From: Bacteriovoracaceae bacterium
GTDB lineage: Bacteria > Bdellovibrionota > Bacteriovoracia > Bacteriovoracales > Bacteriovoracaceae
Assembly: GCA_023701435.1 (NCBI GenBank)
Contig: JAMPXB010000004.1
Coordinates: 62,001-126,000 of the forward strand
Length of the DNA: 64,000 bases
Direction: 5' to 3'
The position numbers were made by a program, and so were the translations under genes. A model generated the notes under the pieces. That model did no database searches, was not told where the DNA came from, and saw only the letters and a list, made by a program, of their open reading frames with translations. Below are positions 16,016 to 25,548 of this stretch, piece after piece (position 1 is the first letter of the stretch; each line of letters opens with the position of its first letter).

Positions 16016-16771
16016 ATGAAAAACAACACTTTTGAAAACAAAGTTGTCATCGTTACAGGGGCCGCTTCAGGCATAGGCAGGGCCACAGCATTGGCCTTTG
16101 CCCGGGAAGGAGCCCAGGTCGTGGTCAGTGACGTCAGGGAGGAAGAAGCAAGGGAAACCTGTCGGCTCATAGAACAAGCAGAAGGCAGTGCTTTTTACAT
16201 CAAGTGCGATGTCTCTCTTGAGAGCGATGTAAAAAACATGGTGGAACAGACAATGAAAAAATTTGGTCGTCTCGACTGTGCATATAATAATGCAGGAATT
16301 GAAGGAGTGCCTTCTTCGACAATGGAATGCTCACTTGATAATTGGAATCACACCATTGATATTAATCTCAAGGGTGTTTGGCTCTGCATGAAATATCAAA
16401 TACCCATAATGCTCGCCTCAGGCAGAGGCAGTATTGTTAACTGCTCATCGATCGCTGGTGTCATAGGATTCAAAACAATACCTGCCTATGTGGCCAGTAA
16501 GCATGGAGTTATTGGACTTACTAAAACAGCGGCGCTGGAATATGCTCAAAACTATATTCGAGTCAATGTTGTCTGTCCCGGTGTCATCCACACGCCCATG
16601 CTTGATCGATTTACGCGAGGTCAGGAAGATGCGATGGGCCAGCTCGCTCCCATGGGCCGGGTTGGACAACCGGAGGAAATAGCTGAAAGTGTCTTATGGC
16701 TTTGTTCGGATCAAGCCTCTTATGTTACGGGTCTGACTCTAACCGTAGATGGTGGCTGGACGGCTCAATGA
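16016..16771 (+). CDS. SDR family oxidoreductase
   Basis: A 251-residue classical short-chain dehydrogenase. The NAD(P) site is TGAASGIGRA near the N-terminus, with D (VSDV) after beta-2 suggesting NAD(H). NNAG is present (YNNAGIEG), and the catalytic Ser-Tyr-Lys are in NCSSIAG and YVASKHG. The C-terminus PEEIAESVLWLCSDQASYVTG ... DGGWTAQ is typical of the glucose/3-oxoacyl reductase-like group. The actual substrate cannot be assigned. The gene overlaps the opposite-strand phosphoribosyltransferase by 7 bases at the 3' end. Confidence 0.9.
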   Translation: MKNNTFENKVVIVTGAASGIGRATALAFAREGAQVVVSDVREEEARETCRLIEQAEGSAFYIKCDVSLESDVKNMVEQTMKKFGRLDCAYNNAGIEGVPSSTMECSLDNWNHTIDINLKGVWLCMKYQIPIMLASGRGSIVNCSSIAGVIGFKTIPAYVASKHGVIGLTKTAALEYAQNYIRVNVVCPGVIHTPMLDRFTRGQEDAMGQLAPMGRVGQPEEIAESVLWLCSDQASYVTGLTLTVDGGWTAQ

Positions 16772-17400
16772 TACTTACTCAGTATATCCAGGACCTCTTC
16801 GTCTTCGACTTGTCCGAATTCATCATACCAAAGTCCAATACTGCTTAAATTAGGAAGCACATACAGGCAAACAACTTCATCATACACTTCATTGGCCCGG
16901 TGAATATCTTCCGGGCCAACAGGAACTGCCAGAATTAATTTTTTCGGTCTCAGGGAGCGCAGGTATTTTCCAGCAGCAATGGCGGTAACACCTGTTGCAT
17001 AACCATCATCAATCACAACAATAGTTTTTCCTTCCATATTCGCAAGCGGCTTCCCATGACGATAAAGTTCTACTCTTCTTTTTAGTTCTGATTTTTCATG
17101 CTTAATAATATGTTGAACTTCCATTGAGTCAGGCAAAAATGAATGAGCGATGGTGGGATTAAATGATGGGATTTCATCTTCACAAATGGCCCCGATTCCA
17201 AACTCTGGCTGACCAGGGGCCCCTATTTTTCGGGCAATCACCACATCCACGGGTAGCCCTAACAATTCGGCGACCTCATCCGCAACAGTAACTCCTCCTC
17301 GTGGTAAGGCCAGAATTACAGGATTATCCAAAGACATCTCTGCCAGAGTTCGCGCTAGTTTTTTTCCAGCATCTCTTCTGTCCCTGAATAATGATCTCAT
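16765..17400 (-). CDS. Predicted phosphoribosyltransferase (COG1926 type)
   Basis: A 211-residue type I PRTase-fold protein. It has the typical FRDRRDAGKKLA opening, ALPRGGVTVADEVAELL, the ARKIGAPGQPEFGIGAI block and the PRPP-loop TIVVIDDGYATGVTA. Proteins of this family are conserved but their base substrate is not known. The ATG at 17400 is preferred to an upstream in-frame ATG at 17424, because a G-run that could act as a ribosome-binding site stands just before it and the family starts at this point. Divergent from ppsA. Confidence 0.85.
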   Translation of the reverse strand: MRSLFRDRRDAGKKLARTLAEMSLDNPVILALPRGGVTVADEVAELLGLPVDVVIARKIGAPGQPEFGIGAICEDEIPSFNPTIAHSFLPDSMEVQHIIKHEKSELKRRVELYRHGKPLANMEGKTIVVIDDGYATGVTAIAAGKYLRSLRPKKLILAVPVGPEDIHRANEVYDEVVCLYVLPNLSSIGLWYDEFGQVEDEEVLDILSKYH

Positions 17401-17495
17401 CAGCCCCCCCCACTTAAAGATCATTGTAAAGGAGTGCGCGAGTCTAATGGAATGAAACTTGCAATAAGATTCATCGGATAAAATCAGGAGGTTTC

Positions 17496-19931
17496 ATGGC
17501 GCACTTTATAAAAGATCTGGACACCATCACCATTAAAGATATTCCTTCTGTTGGTGGAAAAACAGCATCACTCGGCGAAATGACCCGTGAGCTCAGTCCT
17601 GAGGGCATAAATATCCCGCCGGGATTTGCCATCACTGCCGATGCTTACGACGAAATAATTTTCCATGGACAGTTGGCAGAAAAGATTGATCAATTGTTGT
17701 CCTCTCTCGATACAAAAGATGTTGCAGCACTGTCACAAGCGGGTCGCAGCATCAGATCCATGATTAAAGAGGTCAAATTTCCAGAAGCGCTCGAACATGA
17801 AATAAGAGCGGCCTATCAAAAACTGAATGAATTAACAGGAACAAAGGACTGTGATATTGCAGTCCGTTCTTCGGCCACAGCTGAAGATCTACCAGATGCC
17901 TCATTTGCCGGGCAACAAGAAACGTTTTTAAATATTCGAGGCGAAGATAACTTGCTACGGGCCTGTAGTCAGTGTTTCGCTTCTCTTTTTACTGACCGTG
18001 CAATCAGTTACAGAGTCAATAAGGGGTTTAAACACTCCGATGTTAAGCTCTCCATCTGTATCCAACAAATGATTCGCTCCGATTTAGCTTCATCCGGAGT
18101 TATTTTCACTCTGGAACCAGAATCAGGTGCGACCAATGTGATTTTAATCACAAGCGCCTATGGTCTGGGTGAAAATATAGTTGGCGGTAAAGTCGACCCA
18201 GATGAATTTCTGGTGCAAAAGGACCTCATCGGTAGAAGTCGCCTCCCCATTATTCGCAGAAAAATTGGGGCAAAACAAATGCGACTTAGCTATGACAGCA
18301 GCGGAACCCAAACAACCAAAAACATTGATGTGCTGGAGGTAGAAAGAACCAGACCCTCACTTTCGGATCAGGAAATCCTTCAATTGGCCAAATGGTCAAG
18401 GATCATTGAAAACCATTATTCAAGCCTTCATAAAAAATACATGCCAATGGATATTGAATGGGCCAAAGACGGAAGAAGTGGAAAATTATTTATCCTTCAG
18501 GCCAGACCAGAAACGGTTCATGGATCTCATAAATCCTCATTCAGCGAATCCTATCGTCTGTTACAAAGATCCCGTATTTTGTTAAAGGGCCGCGCTGTTG
18601 GTTCTAAAATAGGAACAGGTCGCGTGAAAATTATTAACAACGTTGGAGAACTCACAAAGTTTCAACCCGGCGAGGTTTTAGTTACTGACATGACTGATCC
18701 AGACTGGGAGCCGGTGATGAAAAAAGCGGGGGCCATTATTACCAATCGTGGAGGACGAACTTGTCATGCCGCAATTATCAGTCGTGAACATGGAGTTCCC
18801 TGCCTGGTGGGTACTGGTACCGCCACTGAAACGTTAAAAGACAATCAAGAGGTAACTATCTCCTGTGCTCAGGGTGATGAAGGTTACGTCTTTGAGGGCA
18901 TTTTAAAATTTTCCAAAGAGAACATCAAATACACCGATTTACAAAAGACCAAAACCAAAGTGATGGTTAATTTGGGGAATCCCAACGAAGCCTTTCAGAC
19001 TTCCATGTTGCCTGTTTCAGGAGTAGGTCTCGCCCGGATGGAATTCATCATCAATGACATTAAAATACACCCGATGGCCCTCATTAACCTGGAAAAATTA
19101 GACGATCTGGAAACCAAAAATGCCATTCTAAAAACCATCGGTAATTATGCAGACCGACCCACTCGTTATTTTGTCGATAAGCTCGCCGAGGGGGTGGCCA
19201 TTATCGCCGGCGCTTTTTATCCACGCCCAGTCATTGTTCGTTTTTCTGATTTCAAAACTAATGAATATGCACATCTATTGGGCGGTAAATCTTTTGAGCC
19301 CCAGGAAGACAATCCCATGATCGGTTTTAGAGGTGCTTCCCGTTACTATCATCAAAATTATCGGGAAGGATTTGCACTTGAATGTCAGGCAATCAAATTA
19401 GTGAGAGAAGAAATGGGCTTAACCAATGTCAAAGTGATGGTGCCCTTTTGTCGAACTCCGCAAGAAGGCAAAGAGGTTTTGAATGAAATGGCGGCCAACA
19501 ATCTTATTCGTGGGAAAGATGGTCTGGAAGTCTATGTCATGGCCGAACTCCCTTCTAACGTACTTAGTGCTGCGCAATTCGCAGAACATTTTGATGGATT
19601 TTCTATTGGCTCAAATGACCTGACGCAAATGATATTAGGAGTGGACCGAGATTCAGAAATCCTGGAAGGAATATTTGACGAGAGAGATCCAGCTGTATTA
19701 AAAATGCTTGCGATGGTCATCAAGGAAGCCAAAATAGCAAACATCCCAATCGGGATTTGCGGTCAGGCCCCAAGTGACTATCCAGAGATAACCAAATTTT
19801 TGGTAAACAGAGGTATCGATTCAATTTCTGTCACCTCAGATGTGGCATTGAAAACTTTGAAAATAGTCTCTGATGCTGAAAGTAAAAATCTAATGGCCCG
19901 GGATGAATACAACACAAGTGAGCTCATATGA
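17496..19931 (+). CDS. ppsA: Phosphoenolpyruvate synthase
   Basis: An 811-residue PEP synthase converting pyruvate and ATP to PEP, AMP and phosphate, an entry to gluconeogenesis. Domains: the N-terminal ATP-grasp (GGKTASLGEM at the start, AVRSSATAEDLPDASFAGQQETFLN), the central phosphohistidine domain (GGRTCHAAIISREHGVPCLVG, the His being phosphorylated), and a C-terminal PEP/pyruvate barrel with NEYAHLLGG, GFRGASRYY and the near-terminal IGICGQAPSDYP. Length and motifs are complete. AGGAGG lies 5 bases before the ATG. A gluconeogenic enzyme fits growth on amino acids. It is convergent with the cytochrome operon, 8 bases apart. Confidence 0.96.
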   Translation: MAHFIKDLDTITIKDIPSVGGKTASLGEMTRELSPEGINIPPGFAITADAYDEIIFHGQLAEKIDQLLSSLDTKDVAALSQAGRSIRSMIKEVKFPEALEHEIRAAYQKLNELTGTKDCDIAVRSSATAEDLPDASFAGQQETFLNIRGEDNLLRACSQCFASLFTDRAISYRVNKGFKHSDVKLSICIQQMIRSDLASSGVIFTLEPESGATNVILITSAYGLGENIVGGKVDPDEFLVQKDLIGRSRLPIIRRKIGAKQMRLSYDSSGTQTTKNIDVLEVERTRPSLSDQEILQLAKWSRIIENHYSSLHKKYMPMDIEWAKDGRSGKLFILQARPETVHGSHKSSFSESYRLLQRSRILLKGRAVGSKIGTGRVKIINNVGELTKFQPGEVLVTDMTDPDWEPVMKKAGAIITNRGGRTCHAAIISREHGVPCLVGTGTATETLKDNQEVTISCAQGDEGYVFEGILKFSKENIKYTDLQKTKTKVMVNLGNPNEAFQTSMLPVSGVGLARMEFIINDIKIHPMALINLEKLDDLETKNAILKTIGNYADRPTRYFVDKLAEGVAIIAGAFYPRPVIVRFSDFKTNEYAHLLGGKSFEPQEDNPMIGFRGASRYYHQNYREGFALECQAIKLVREEMGLTNVKVMVPFCRTPQEGKEVLNEMAANNLIRGKDGLEVYVMAELPSNVLSAAQFAEHFDGFSIGSNDLTQMILGVDRDSEILEGIFDERDPAVLKMLAMVIKEAKIANIPIGICGQAPSDYPEITKFLVNRGIDSISVTSDVALKTLKIVSDAESKNLMARDEYNTSELI

Positions 19932-19939
19932 AAATTTTG

Positions 19940-21013
19940 CTATTGATCAGTGGTCAGAGACTCGTAATAAAGTGAGACATCTTTAATCTGATCAGAAGTT
20001 AAATCAGTTACTGCTTTTTCCATCAGTGTTACATGCTCCGAGCCACCTCTTTTATTACTCAAGAATAGCTTTAATTGATTCATCAGATAACTCGCAGGTT
20101 GTCCTCTTAAATCTGGAAAATGTGACTTCACAGTCTGTCCACTTTCAGACGGCCCATGACAGCCTATACATGCGGCCACCCTTTGCTCCAGAATTCCTTT
20201 ATGTGCAATCATCTCCCCTCGCTTGATGGCCTTCTCAATTTCTGGCGTCCTTTCCAAGGTTCGCTTGATTCTTTTTTGCTTACTATAAAACCGGGAAAGC
20301 TCTTTGATCATCCTCTCTTCCAGATGCGAGGAAACCAGCTGCATCGTTCCACTATGACGTTTGCCATTAGCATAGGCCTTGAGTGAATGCTCGAGATAGC
20401 TTTCGTTCTGACCGGCAAGTATAGGGAAATCGCCTGCCTTCCTTCCATTACCATCGACTCCATGGCAATTTGAACATGATTTTAAAATCGGATGAACAAT
20501 TTTATCGGCGTCCTCCGCATGGATCATCTTCTGGTAGCTTTCATCATTAAGTTTTGGAAACTTAAGCAAAAAGGCAACCATCGACCACACTTCATCATCT
20601 CTCTGCATTGAAGGCCAGGCCGGCATTCCGGTGAACTTCACTCCATGCTTGATGATTCTAAAAAGTTCTTCCGGTTTCCAATCCGAAACTTTGGTTGATA
20701 AATGAGGTGCCACCGGTGTGGATTTCTGCCCCAGAAAATGTTCTTCTTCAGCACCACCATGGCAGTGACGACATCCAATTTCATAATGACCGGCCCCTCT
20801 TTGAATCATGTCGGCATCATCTAAACGAGGAGGATCCATCATCATCGTGTAAGTAGAGATAGAGCGCTTCATGGAAAAAGTAAGAATCCACTCAGTGATG
20901 GGCCAGTGACCGGAACTGGCACTGATGGGTATAATCCCAGAGAGCATCACTGTGGTGCCGAGAAATCCTATAATGACTAAAAAGATAAGAATTGGTTTAA
21001 ACCATTTTTTCAT
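19940..21013 (-). CDS. Membrane-anchored tri-haem cytochrome c
   Basis: A 357-residue protein with an N-terminal membrane anchor (LIFLVIIGFLGTTVML) and three periplasmic CxxCH haem sites: CRHCH, CSNCH and CIGCH, each in its own cytochrome-c-like domain. Methionine ligands are likely in FTGMPAW and in the later domains. It is the last gene of the caa3 oxidase operon and overlaps the ctaG gene by 17 bases. Its likely role is delivering electrons to the oxidase or linking it to another complex. Multi-haem di/tri-domain cytochromes of this sort are common next to such oxidases. Confidence 0.9.
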   Translation of the reverse strand: MKKWFKPILIFLVIIGFLGTTVMLSGIIPISASSGHWPITEWILTFSMKRSISTYTMMMDPPRLDDADMIQRGAGHYEIGCRHCHGGAEEEHFLGQKSTPVAPHLSTKVSDWKPEELFRIIKHGVKFTGMPAWPSMQRDDEVWSMVAFLLKFPKLNDESYQKMIHAEDADKIVHPILKSCSNCHGVDGNGRKAGDFPILAGQNESYLEHSLKAYANGKRHSGTMQLVSSHLEERMIKELSRFYSKQKRIKRTLERTPEIEKAIKRGEMIAHKGILEQRVAACIGCHGPSESGQTVKSHFPDLRGQPASYLMNQLKLFLSNKRGGSEHVTLMEKAVTDLTSDQIKDVSLYYESLTTDQ

Positions 21014-21602
21014 ATCTTCTTTCCTTCAATAGTTTATATGTGATCCATAATCCGCCAGAAAAATAGGACAGACCTCCTACCACCAACATAATCGCCCCAC
21101 CTAATTGCTGATCCTCAAGTGCTGTGAGAGAACCATGCCCATGGTGATGGGGATAAAGCGGATAAGAAGCGAGCCCCAACAAAACTCCCAGAAAAGTCAT
21201 ATGCATGGATGTCAGGAGAAGCCCTATAATTCCGGCGGCCTTATTTCCAAAAGAGGAAAGCCATACCCAAACACCGGCCAGAAGAAACATCCCTTGTTCA
21301 AGAAAGATTCCCCCTCTTTCATGTCGGGCAAAATGATGAAGCGTGGGAGCATGCCAGATCCAGACAATCAAGAGCTCTCCAAAGGCAGCAGGTATCGGTG
21401 CAAAGAAAACAGGATATGTGATAGTAGGATCAAACTTACTTCCATAAATACCGAGAGCAATAAATGGCGAGGCCAGAGCAACCACCATCATGTGCATAAT
21501 CATGTGTCCATAAAAAGCCGAATGAGCAAGCTCAGGCAATGGACCGGCCCAGGCAAGCAGTAAGATCATTAACCCAATAATCAAATGCTTTATTGGTTTC
21601 AT
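20997..21602 (-). CDS. ctaG: caa3-type oxidase assembly protein CtaG
   Basis: A 201-residue multi-spanning membrane protein of the caa3_CtaG family, which helps assemble the oxidase, probably copper insertion. Histidine-rich stretches suited to metal binding are visible: HMIMHMMVVALASP, LIVWIWHAPTLHHFARH and YPHHHGHG. About six membrane segments are predicted. It overlaps its upstream neighbour by 4 bases (ATGA) and the downstream cytochrome c gene by 17, so translation is probably coupled. Confidence 0.88.
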   Translation of the reverse strand: MKPIKHLIIGLMILLLAWAGPLPELAHSAFYGHMIMHMMVVALASPFIALGIYGSKFDPTITYPVFFAPIPAAFGELLIVWIWHAPTLHHFARHERGGIFLEQGMFLLAGVWVWLSSFGNKAAGIIGLLLTSMHMTFLGVLLGLASYPLYPHHHGHGSLTALEDQQLGGAIMLVVGGLSYFSGGLWITYKLLKERRYEKMV

Positions 21603-21958
21603 TCACAACTCCCGAAAACAAAGACAGCGTAGGCGTTGTAAATAATGGCGATAAAACTCAGGCTAGATACAAGTAACCCCGTGAGCCCCAAAAATCGATC
21701 TCGATCTTGAATCGTATCAGTGTCCTGTGAAGAATGAGCAAGGCCACTGCTATATTTTTTAAGGCCACTCATGATTCCCTGGCCCACGATGACCAGTGAA
21801 ATGAAAGTAAGGCCTCCAATGAGCAGCTTTACTATTTTCAAATCGCTGGCCGGAAATTTTGCACACCATATGGCCGCTATAGTATAGGAAGCCGTAAAAT
21901 GAAGCGACCACACCAGGGGAGAGAGGGCCAAGAGCCATAAAGGGTGTTTTTTTGTCAT
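21599..21958 (-). CDS. Small membrane protein of the cytochrome oxidase operon
   Basis: A 119-residue protein with three likely membrane segments (about 8-28, 45-65 and 90-112). Its start WLLALSPLVWSLHFTASYTIAAIWCAKF resembles conserved small membrane proteins found in oxidase clusters. Start supported by AAGGAG. It lies 14 bases after coxAC and overlaps ctaG by 4 bases. A role in oxidase assembly or as an accessory subunit is inferred from position only. Confidence 0.72.
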   Translation of the reverse strand: MTKKHPLWLLALSPLVWSLHFTASYTIAAIWCAKFPASDLKIVKLLIGGLTFISLVIVGQGIMSGLKKYSSGLAHSSQDTDTIQDRDRFLGLTGLLVSSLSFIAIIYNAYAVFVFGSCE

Positions 21959-21972
21959 CTCAAGTTTCTCCT

Positions 21973-24480
21973 TTATGAAGCCGCCGGAAAACCAGCAATA
22001 ACCATGGCGGTAATAAGACCAGTAATAGCAATGAAACTTTCATATAGGGAAACATTGGTGATATCGGCGTCGTATTTGGCAGTCATCTTCTTACCCAGTC
22101 GTCGTGCCATACAATACAGCTGCATAAGTGCACCTAAAGCTGCATGGAGAGCGGTCCATATGACAAGAATCCATACCGTGGCCTCGTAAACATGATGAGT
22201 GGGATCCATTTGATACTTTAATGGGCCGGCAAGAAAGGCCAGTGCTCCTGCCAAAGAACAGAAAACGGCGAGCAGCAAGATCCCATAAAAAAGTATGGCC
22301 TTATCCTGATTATTTAATTTTTTGGCGAGTTTTGTCAGAAGCCAGGAAAGAGATATGAGCAAGGCCCCGGTCACCGGCCAGAAAATTCCGGGTCCAACAC
22401 TATCCTCTGGCGGAAAATTTTGTTGAATCGTCCAATAAAAGAAATATCCAAAGATAAGAGAAATAAACGCCGTAAGATCGGCCAGCATCGTAATAAACAT
22501 TGCCCACCAACCGACGGCATGAGGTCCCGACTGATAAATGGGAAGGGTTACCCCTAAGCCAACATCTTTCTCTTCTTTCTCCGGAATCCAGGCAGAGCCA
22601 GTCCATAACCAATAGATGATGGTGGCCATTGCGAGAATGCCTGAAATCGTTGTCGCCACCCACCAGTGATAAGTGGCAAAGATAAAAAAGCCTCCAGAAA
22701 AGAGGGCCGCCAGATGAGTAATAAAAGTTGGACCGGGAACCCGCAGGCACTGAACCGGTTTTGCATCAAGGGTGCTGGTCACTAAAGTTTCTCTCATCAC
22801 TTCAGCGGCATCAGGAAGATAAAAATGTCCATTATCCACGTCATGAATAAAGTTTGGTTGTTCCCATAAGGGATAGCGGCTTTTGATCATCGGGATAGAA
22901 CGTATTCCCCACATGCGATCAGGGATTTTCATCGACCATTCAAGAGTTCCTGCCTTCCAGGGATTTCTCTCTGAATAGGACAATTTTCCTTTGGGCCTTA
23001 AAAGATCCCAAAGAAGAACCAAAAATCCTGTCCCCAGGATAAAGGCACCGATGCTTGAAATTAAATTAAGAGTACTCACACCCATGTCATCTGAATAAGT
23101 ATAAATACGCCGAGGCATACCCAGGAGACCACTGGCATGCATGGGAAAGAAAGTGACATTAAAACCAATCAGAACCAGCCAGAAACAAATTTTTCCCAAC
23201 TTATCAGAGAGCTTTTTTCCAATGATGATGGGAGCGTAATAATAAATTCCCGCCAAGATGGGAAAGACACTTCCTCCGATTAAGACATAATGAAGGTGGC
23301 CTACGATAAAAAACGAGTCATGGGCCTGGAAGTTAAAGGGAGCGATAGCCAGCATGACCCCCGTAAGACCACCAATAACAAAGGTAGCAAGGCCTCCGAT
23401 GGCAAAAAGCATGGGAACAGCTTTCACAGAACGCCCTATAAGAAGTGTGGCAAGAAAACAGAAAAGCTGAACTCCCGTAGGTATGGCGACGGCCTGAGAG
23501 GCGGCAGAGAAAATACCAAGAGAGATTCCCGGAAGACCCGTGGTGAACATATGATGAACCCATAGTCCAAAACTCAAAAAGCCAGTCCCCACAGCTGATA
23601 AAACCACCCAACTGTAACCGATCAGAGGTACTCTGGCGAAAGTGGGAATAATGGTTGCAAGGAGGGCGATGGATGGAAGAAAAATAATATAAACTTCCGG
23701 ATGCCCAAAGATCCAGAATAAGTGCTGCCATAAAAGAGGATCGCCTCCCCGACTGGCATCAAAAAATGGCCAGTTAAAGGCCCGCTCCATTTCCAGCAAA
23801 ATGTCTCCCGCAATAAGAGGCGGAAAAGCAAAGAGGATCATGATGGCAACCACTAAAATATACCAGGCATAAATGGGTATGAGGTTGATGCGCATGCCGG
23901 GAGGTCGGCATTTTAATATTCCGACAATCAATTCTACGGATGCTGCAATTGAAGCAATTTCAATGAATGTGAGTCCTAAGAGCCAGATATCGGCCCCTAC
24001 TCCTGGTTGATAACTTGTGGTTAGTGGTGGGTACATGAACCATCCACCCTTGGGGGCAGCACCAAAGAAAAGTGATCCACAGACAAAAATTCCACCTAAG
24101 AGGAAACACCAATAACCATAGGCAGAGAGTCGAGGGAAAGGCAAATCCCGTGCTCCCAGCATCTGTGGCAAAAGAAGAATAGAGATGGCCTCAAAGATAG
24201 GAATGGCAAAGAGGAACATCATCACTGTTCCATGCATGGTAAAGATTTGGTTATACTGCTCGGCCGTGAGAAAATTATTATCTGGTACTGCCAACTGCAC
24301 TCTGATGAGTAGTGCCAGCACTCCAGCGAAAAAAAAGAACGCTAGTGAGGTCACGGTATACCACATCCCAACTTCAGAATTATTGACCTCGGACCAGTAT
24401 CTCCAACCACTAGGCACTCTCCACGCCTTATTCAGTCTTTTTTCCTCTTCCTGACGGATACGATCTTTTACTTCTTCCAT
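21973..24480 (-). CDS. coxA: Cytochrome c oxidase subunit I fused to subunit III (CoxA-CoxC)
   Basis: An 835-residue haem-copper oxidase core. The first about 560 residues are subunit I: low-spin haem ligand in FTMHGTVMMF, CuB site WIFGHPEVY with the cross-link Glu-Val-Tyr, VHHMF, and the haem ligand pair in VGHLHYVLIGG. After a linker (about 560-640), residues about 640-830 form the subunit III part with seven-helix character (SGPHAVGWWAMF, VYEATVWILVIWTALHAALG). It reduces O2 to water and pumps protons. The ATG at 24480 shares its A with the coxB stop (TGATG), and AGGAT precedes it. CoxAC fusions are known in caa3-type operons. Confidence 0.95.
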   Translation of the reverse strand: MEEVKDRIRQEEEKRLNKAWRVPSGWRYWSEVNNSEVGMWYTVTSLAFFFFAGVLALLIRVQLAVPDNNFLTAEQYNQIFTMHGTVMMFLFAIPIFEAISILLLPQMLGARDLPFPRLSAYGYWCFLLGGIFVCGSLFFGAAPKGGWFMYPPLTTSYQPGVGADIWLLGLTFIEIASIAASVELIVGILKCRPPGMRINLIPIYAWYILVVAIMILFAFPPLIAGDILLEMERAFNWPFFDASRGGDPLLWQHLFWIFGHPEVYIIFLPSIALLATIIPTFARVPLIGYSWVVLSAVGTGFLSFGLWVHHMFTTGLPGISLGIFSAASQAVAIPTGVQLFCFLATLLIGRSVKAVPMLFAIGGLATFVIGGLTGVMLAIAPFNFQAHDSFFIVGHLHYVLIGGSVFPILAGIYYYAPIIIGKKLSDKLGKICFWLVLIGFNVTFFPMHASGLLGMPRRIYTYSDDMGVSTLNLISSIGAFILGTGFLVLLWDLLRPKGKLSYSERNPWKAGTLEWSMKIPDRMWGIRSIPMIKSRYPLWEQPNFIHDVDNGHFYLPDAAEVMRETLVTSTLDAKPVQCLRVPGPTFITHLAALFSGGFFIFATYHWWVATTISGILAMATIIYWLWTGSAWIPEKEEKDVGLGVTLPIYQSGPHAVGWWAMFITMLADLTAFISLIFGYFFYWTIQQNFPPEDSVGPGIFWPVTGALLISLSWLLTKLAKKLNNQDKAILFYGILLLAVFCSLAGALAFLAGPLKYQMDPTHHVYEATVWILVIWTALHAALGALMQLYCMARRLGKKMTAKYDADITNVSLYESFIAITGLITAMVIAGFPAAS

Positions 24481-25460
24481 CACTTTAATCCTTCCATCCA
24501 TTCTGAAATGGCCTTTTGTTCATCAACAGGCAACATATCAAAAGCAGGCATCTTAACCTCTGGTTTGATTATTCCGGTCTCACGAATCCAGCGATGAAGA
24601 GATGCTGTATTGTTTTTTAAAATTCCTGCGCCAATGCGGTGGCGACTTCCAATATGAGTCAGATCCGGGCCCACCTGCCCCATAGTGCTTAGACCTCTGA
24701 CGGTATGACAAGAAATGCAGCCACTCGTGACAAAGGCCTTTTCCCCTGTTTGACTCCGAGGTGTAGCGGCCCTCGCGGCAGGTTGCTTCTGCTTTTCCAA
24801 CCATTCATTAAAAACTTTTCTTTCGACGACTTTGACATCGAGATGCATGAGGGCATGGGAAGTTCCACAGTACTCAGCACAGGCCCCTCGGTAATGTCCT
24901 GTTTTGGTGGGAGTAAAACTTAACTTCGTGGTTCGTCCCGGAATCATATCTATTTTCCCTGCCAGAGAGGGAATCCAAAAAGAATGAATGACATCTTCAC
25001 TGGATAAAAAAAATTGCACCGGTTCATTCACCGGGAGCCAAATTTCATTGGCCAGTTCGACCTCTTGCTCTTTCCCTAATGGATACTTTACTCTCCACCA
25101 CCATTGAGCACCACTGACCTTGACCGTTAGGCTTCCTTCGGGAGCGGCCTTCACCAAAACTGGCAAAGGTGAAAGACTAAAATAAATTGAAATGCTAATG
25201 ACGATGACCGGGAACAGAGCACCACCACCAATGACCAAGAAGCGGGTCCTGTTTAATTTATGAGGCCCTGGTCTCACCAAAACGGTGTAGAACTCGAGGA
25301 CAACAAAAAGAATCCAGATAAGAATCGCTATTCCAAATAGCCACCAAAACATATCGGCAATAATTTTGGCCGAGCTACCTGCAGGATTCAGCGCAGAATA
25401 CTGTCCATTGCAGGACACAAGCGTACAGAGAAACAGAAATTCCGCTTTCAGTTGCTTCAT
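24480..25460 (-). CDS. coxB: Cytochrome c oxidase subunit II with cytochrome c domain (caa3 type)
   Basis: A 326-residue electron-entry subunit. The N-terminus has a lipobox (LVSC, Cys17), followed by two membrane helices (about 35-60 and 75-95). The CuA cupredoxin domain shows the ligand run CAEYCGTSHALMHLDV. A C-terminal cytochrome c domain has CISCH and a likely Met ligand in VKMPAFDML, which marks the caa3 type. First gene of the oxidase operon; the 88 bases upstream up to the chrA stop would hold its promoter, but no clear box was recognised. Confidence 0.95.
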   Translation of the reverse strand: MKQLKAEFLFLCTLVSCNGQYSALNPAGSSAKIIADMFWWLFGIAILIWILFVVLEFYTVLVRPGPHKLNRTRFLVIGGGALFPVIVISISIYFSLSPLPVLVKAAPEGSLTVKVSGAQWWWRVKYPLGKEQEVELANEIWLPVNEPVQFFLSSEDVIHSFWIPSLAGKIDMIPGRTTKLSFTPTKTGHYRGACAEYCGTSHALMHLDVKVVERKVFNEWLEKQKQPAARAATPRSQTGEKAFVTSGCISCHTVRGLSTMGQVGPDLTHIGSRHRIGAGILKNNTASLHRWIRETGIIKPEVKMPAFDMLPVDEQKAISEWMEGLK

Positions 25461-25548
25461 AGATAGTATCTACTCCGCAGAAAGTTTTAGTACGACCGCG
25501 TTCTTTTGGGTCCTCTTTTCTAACTCAATTTTTATTGTGCGGCCCGAA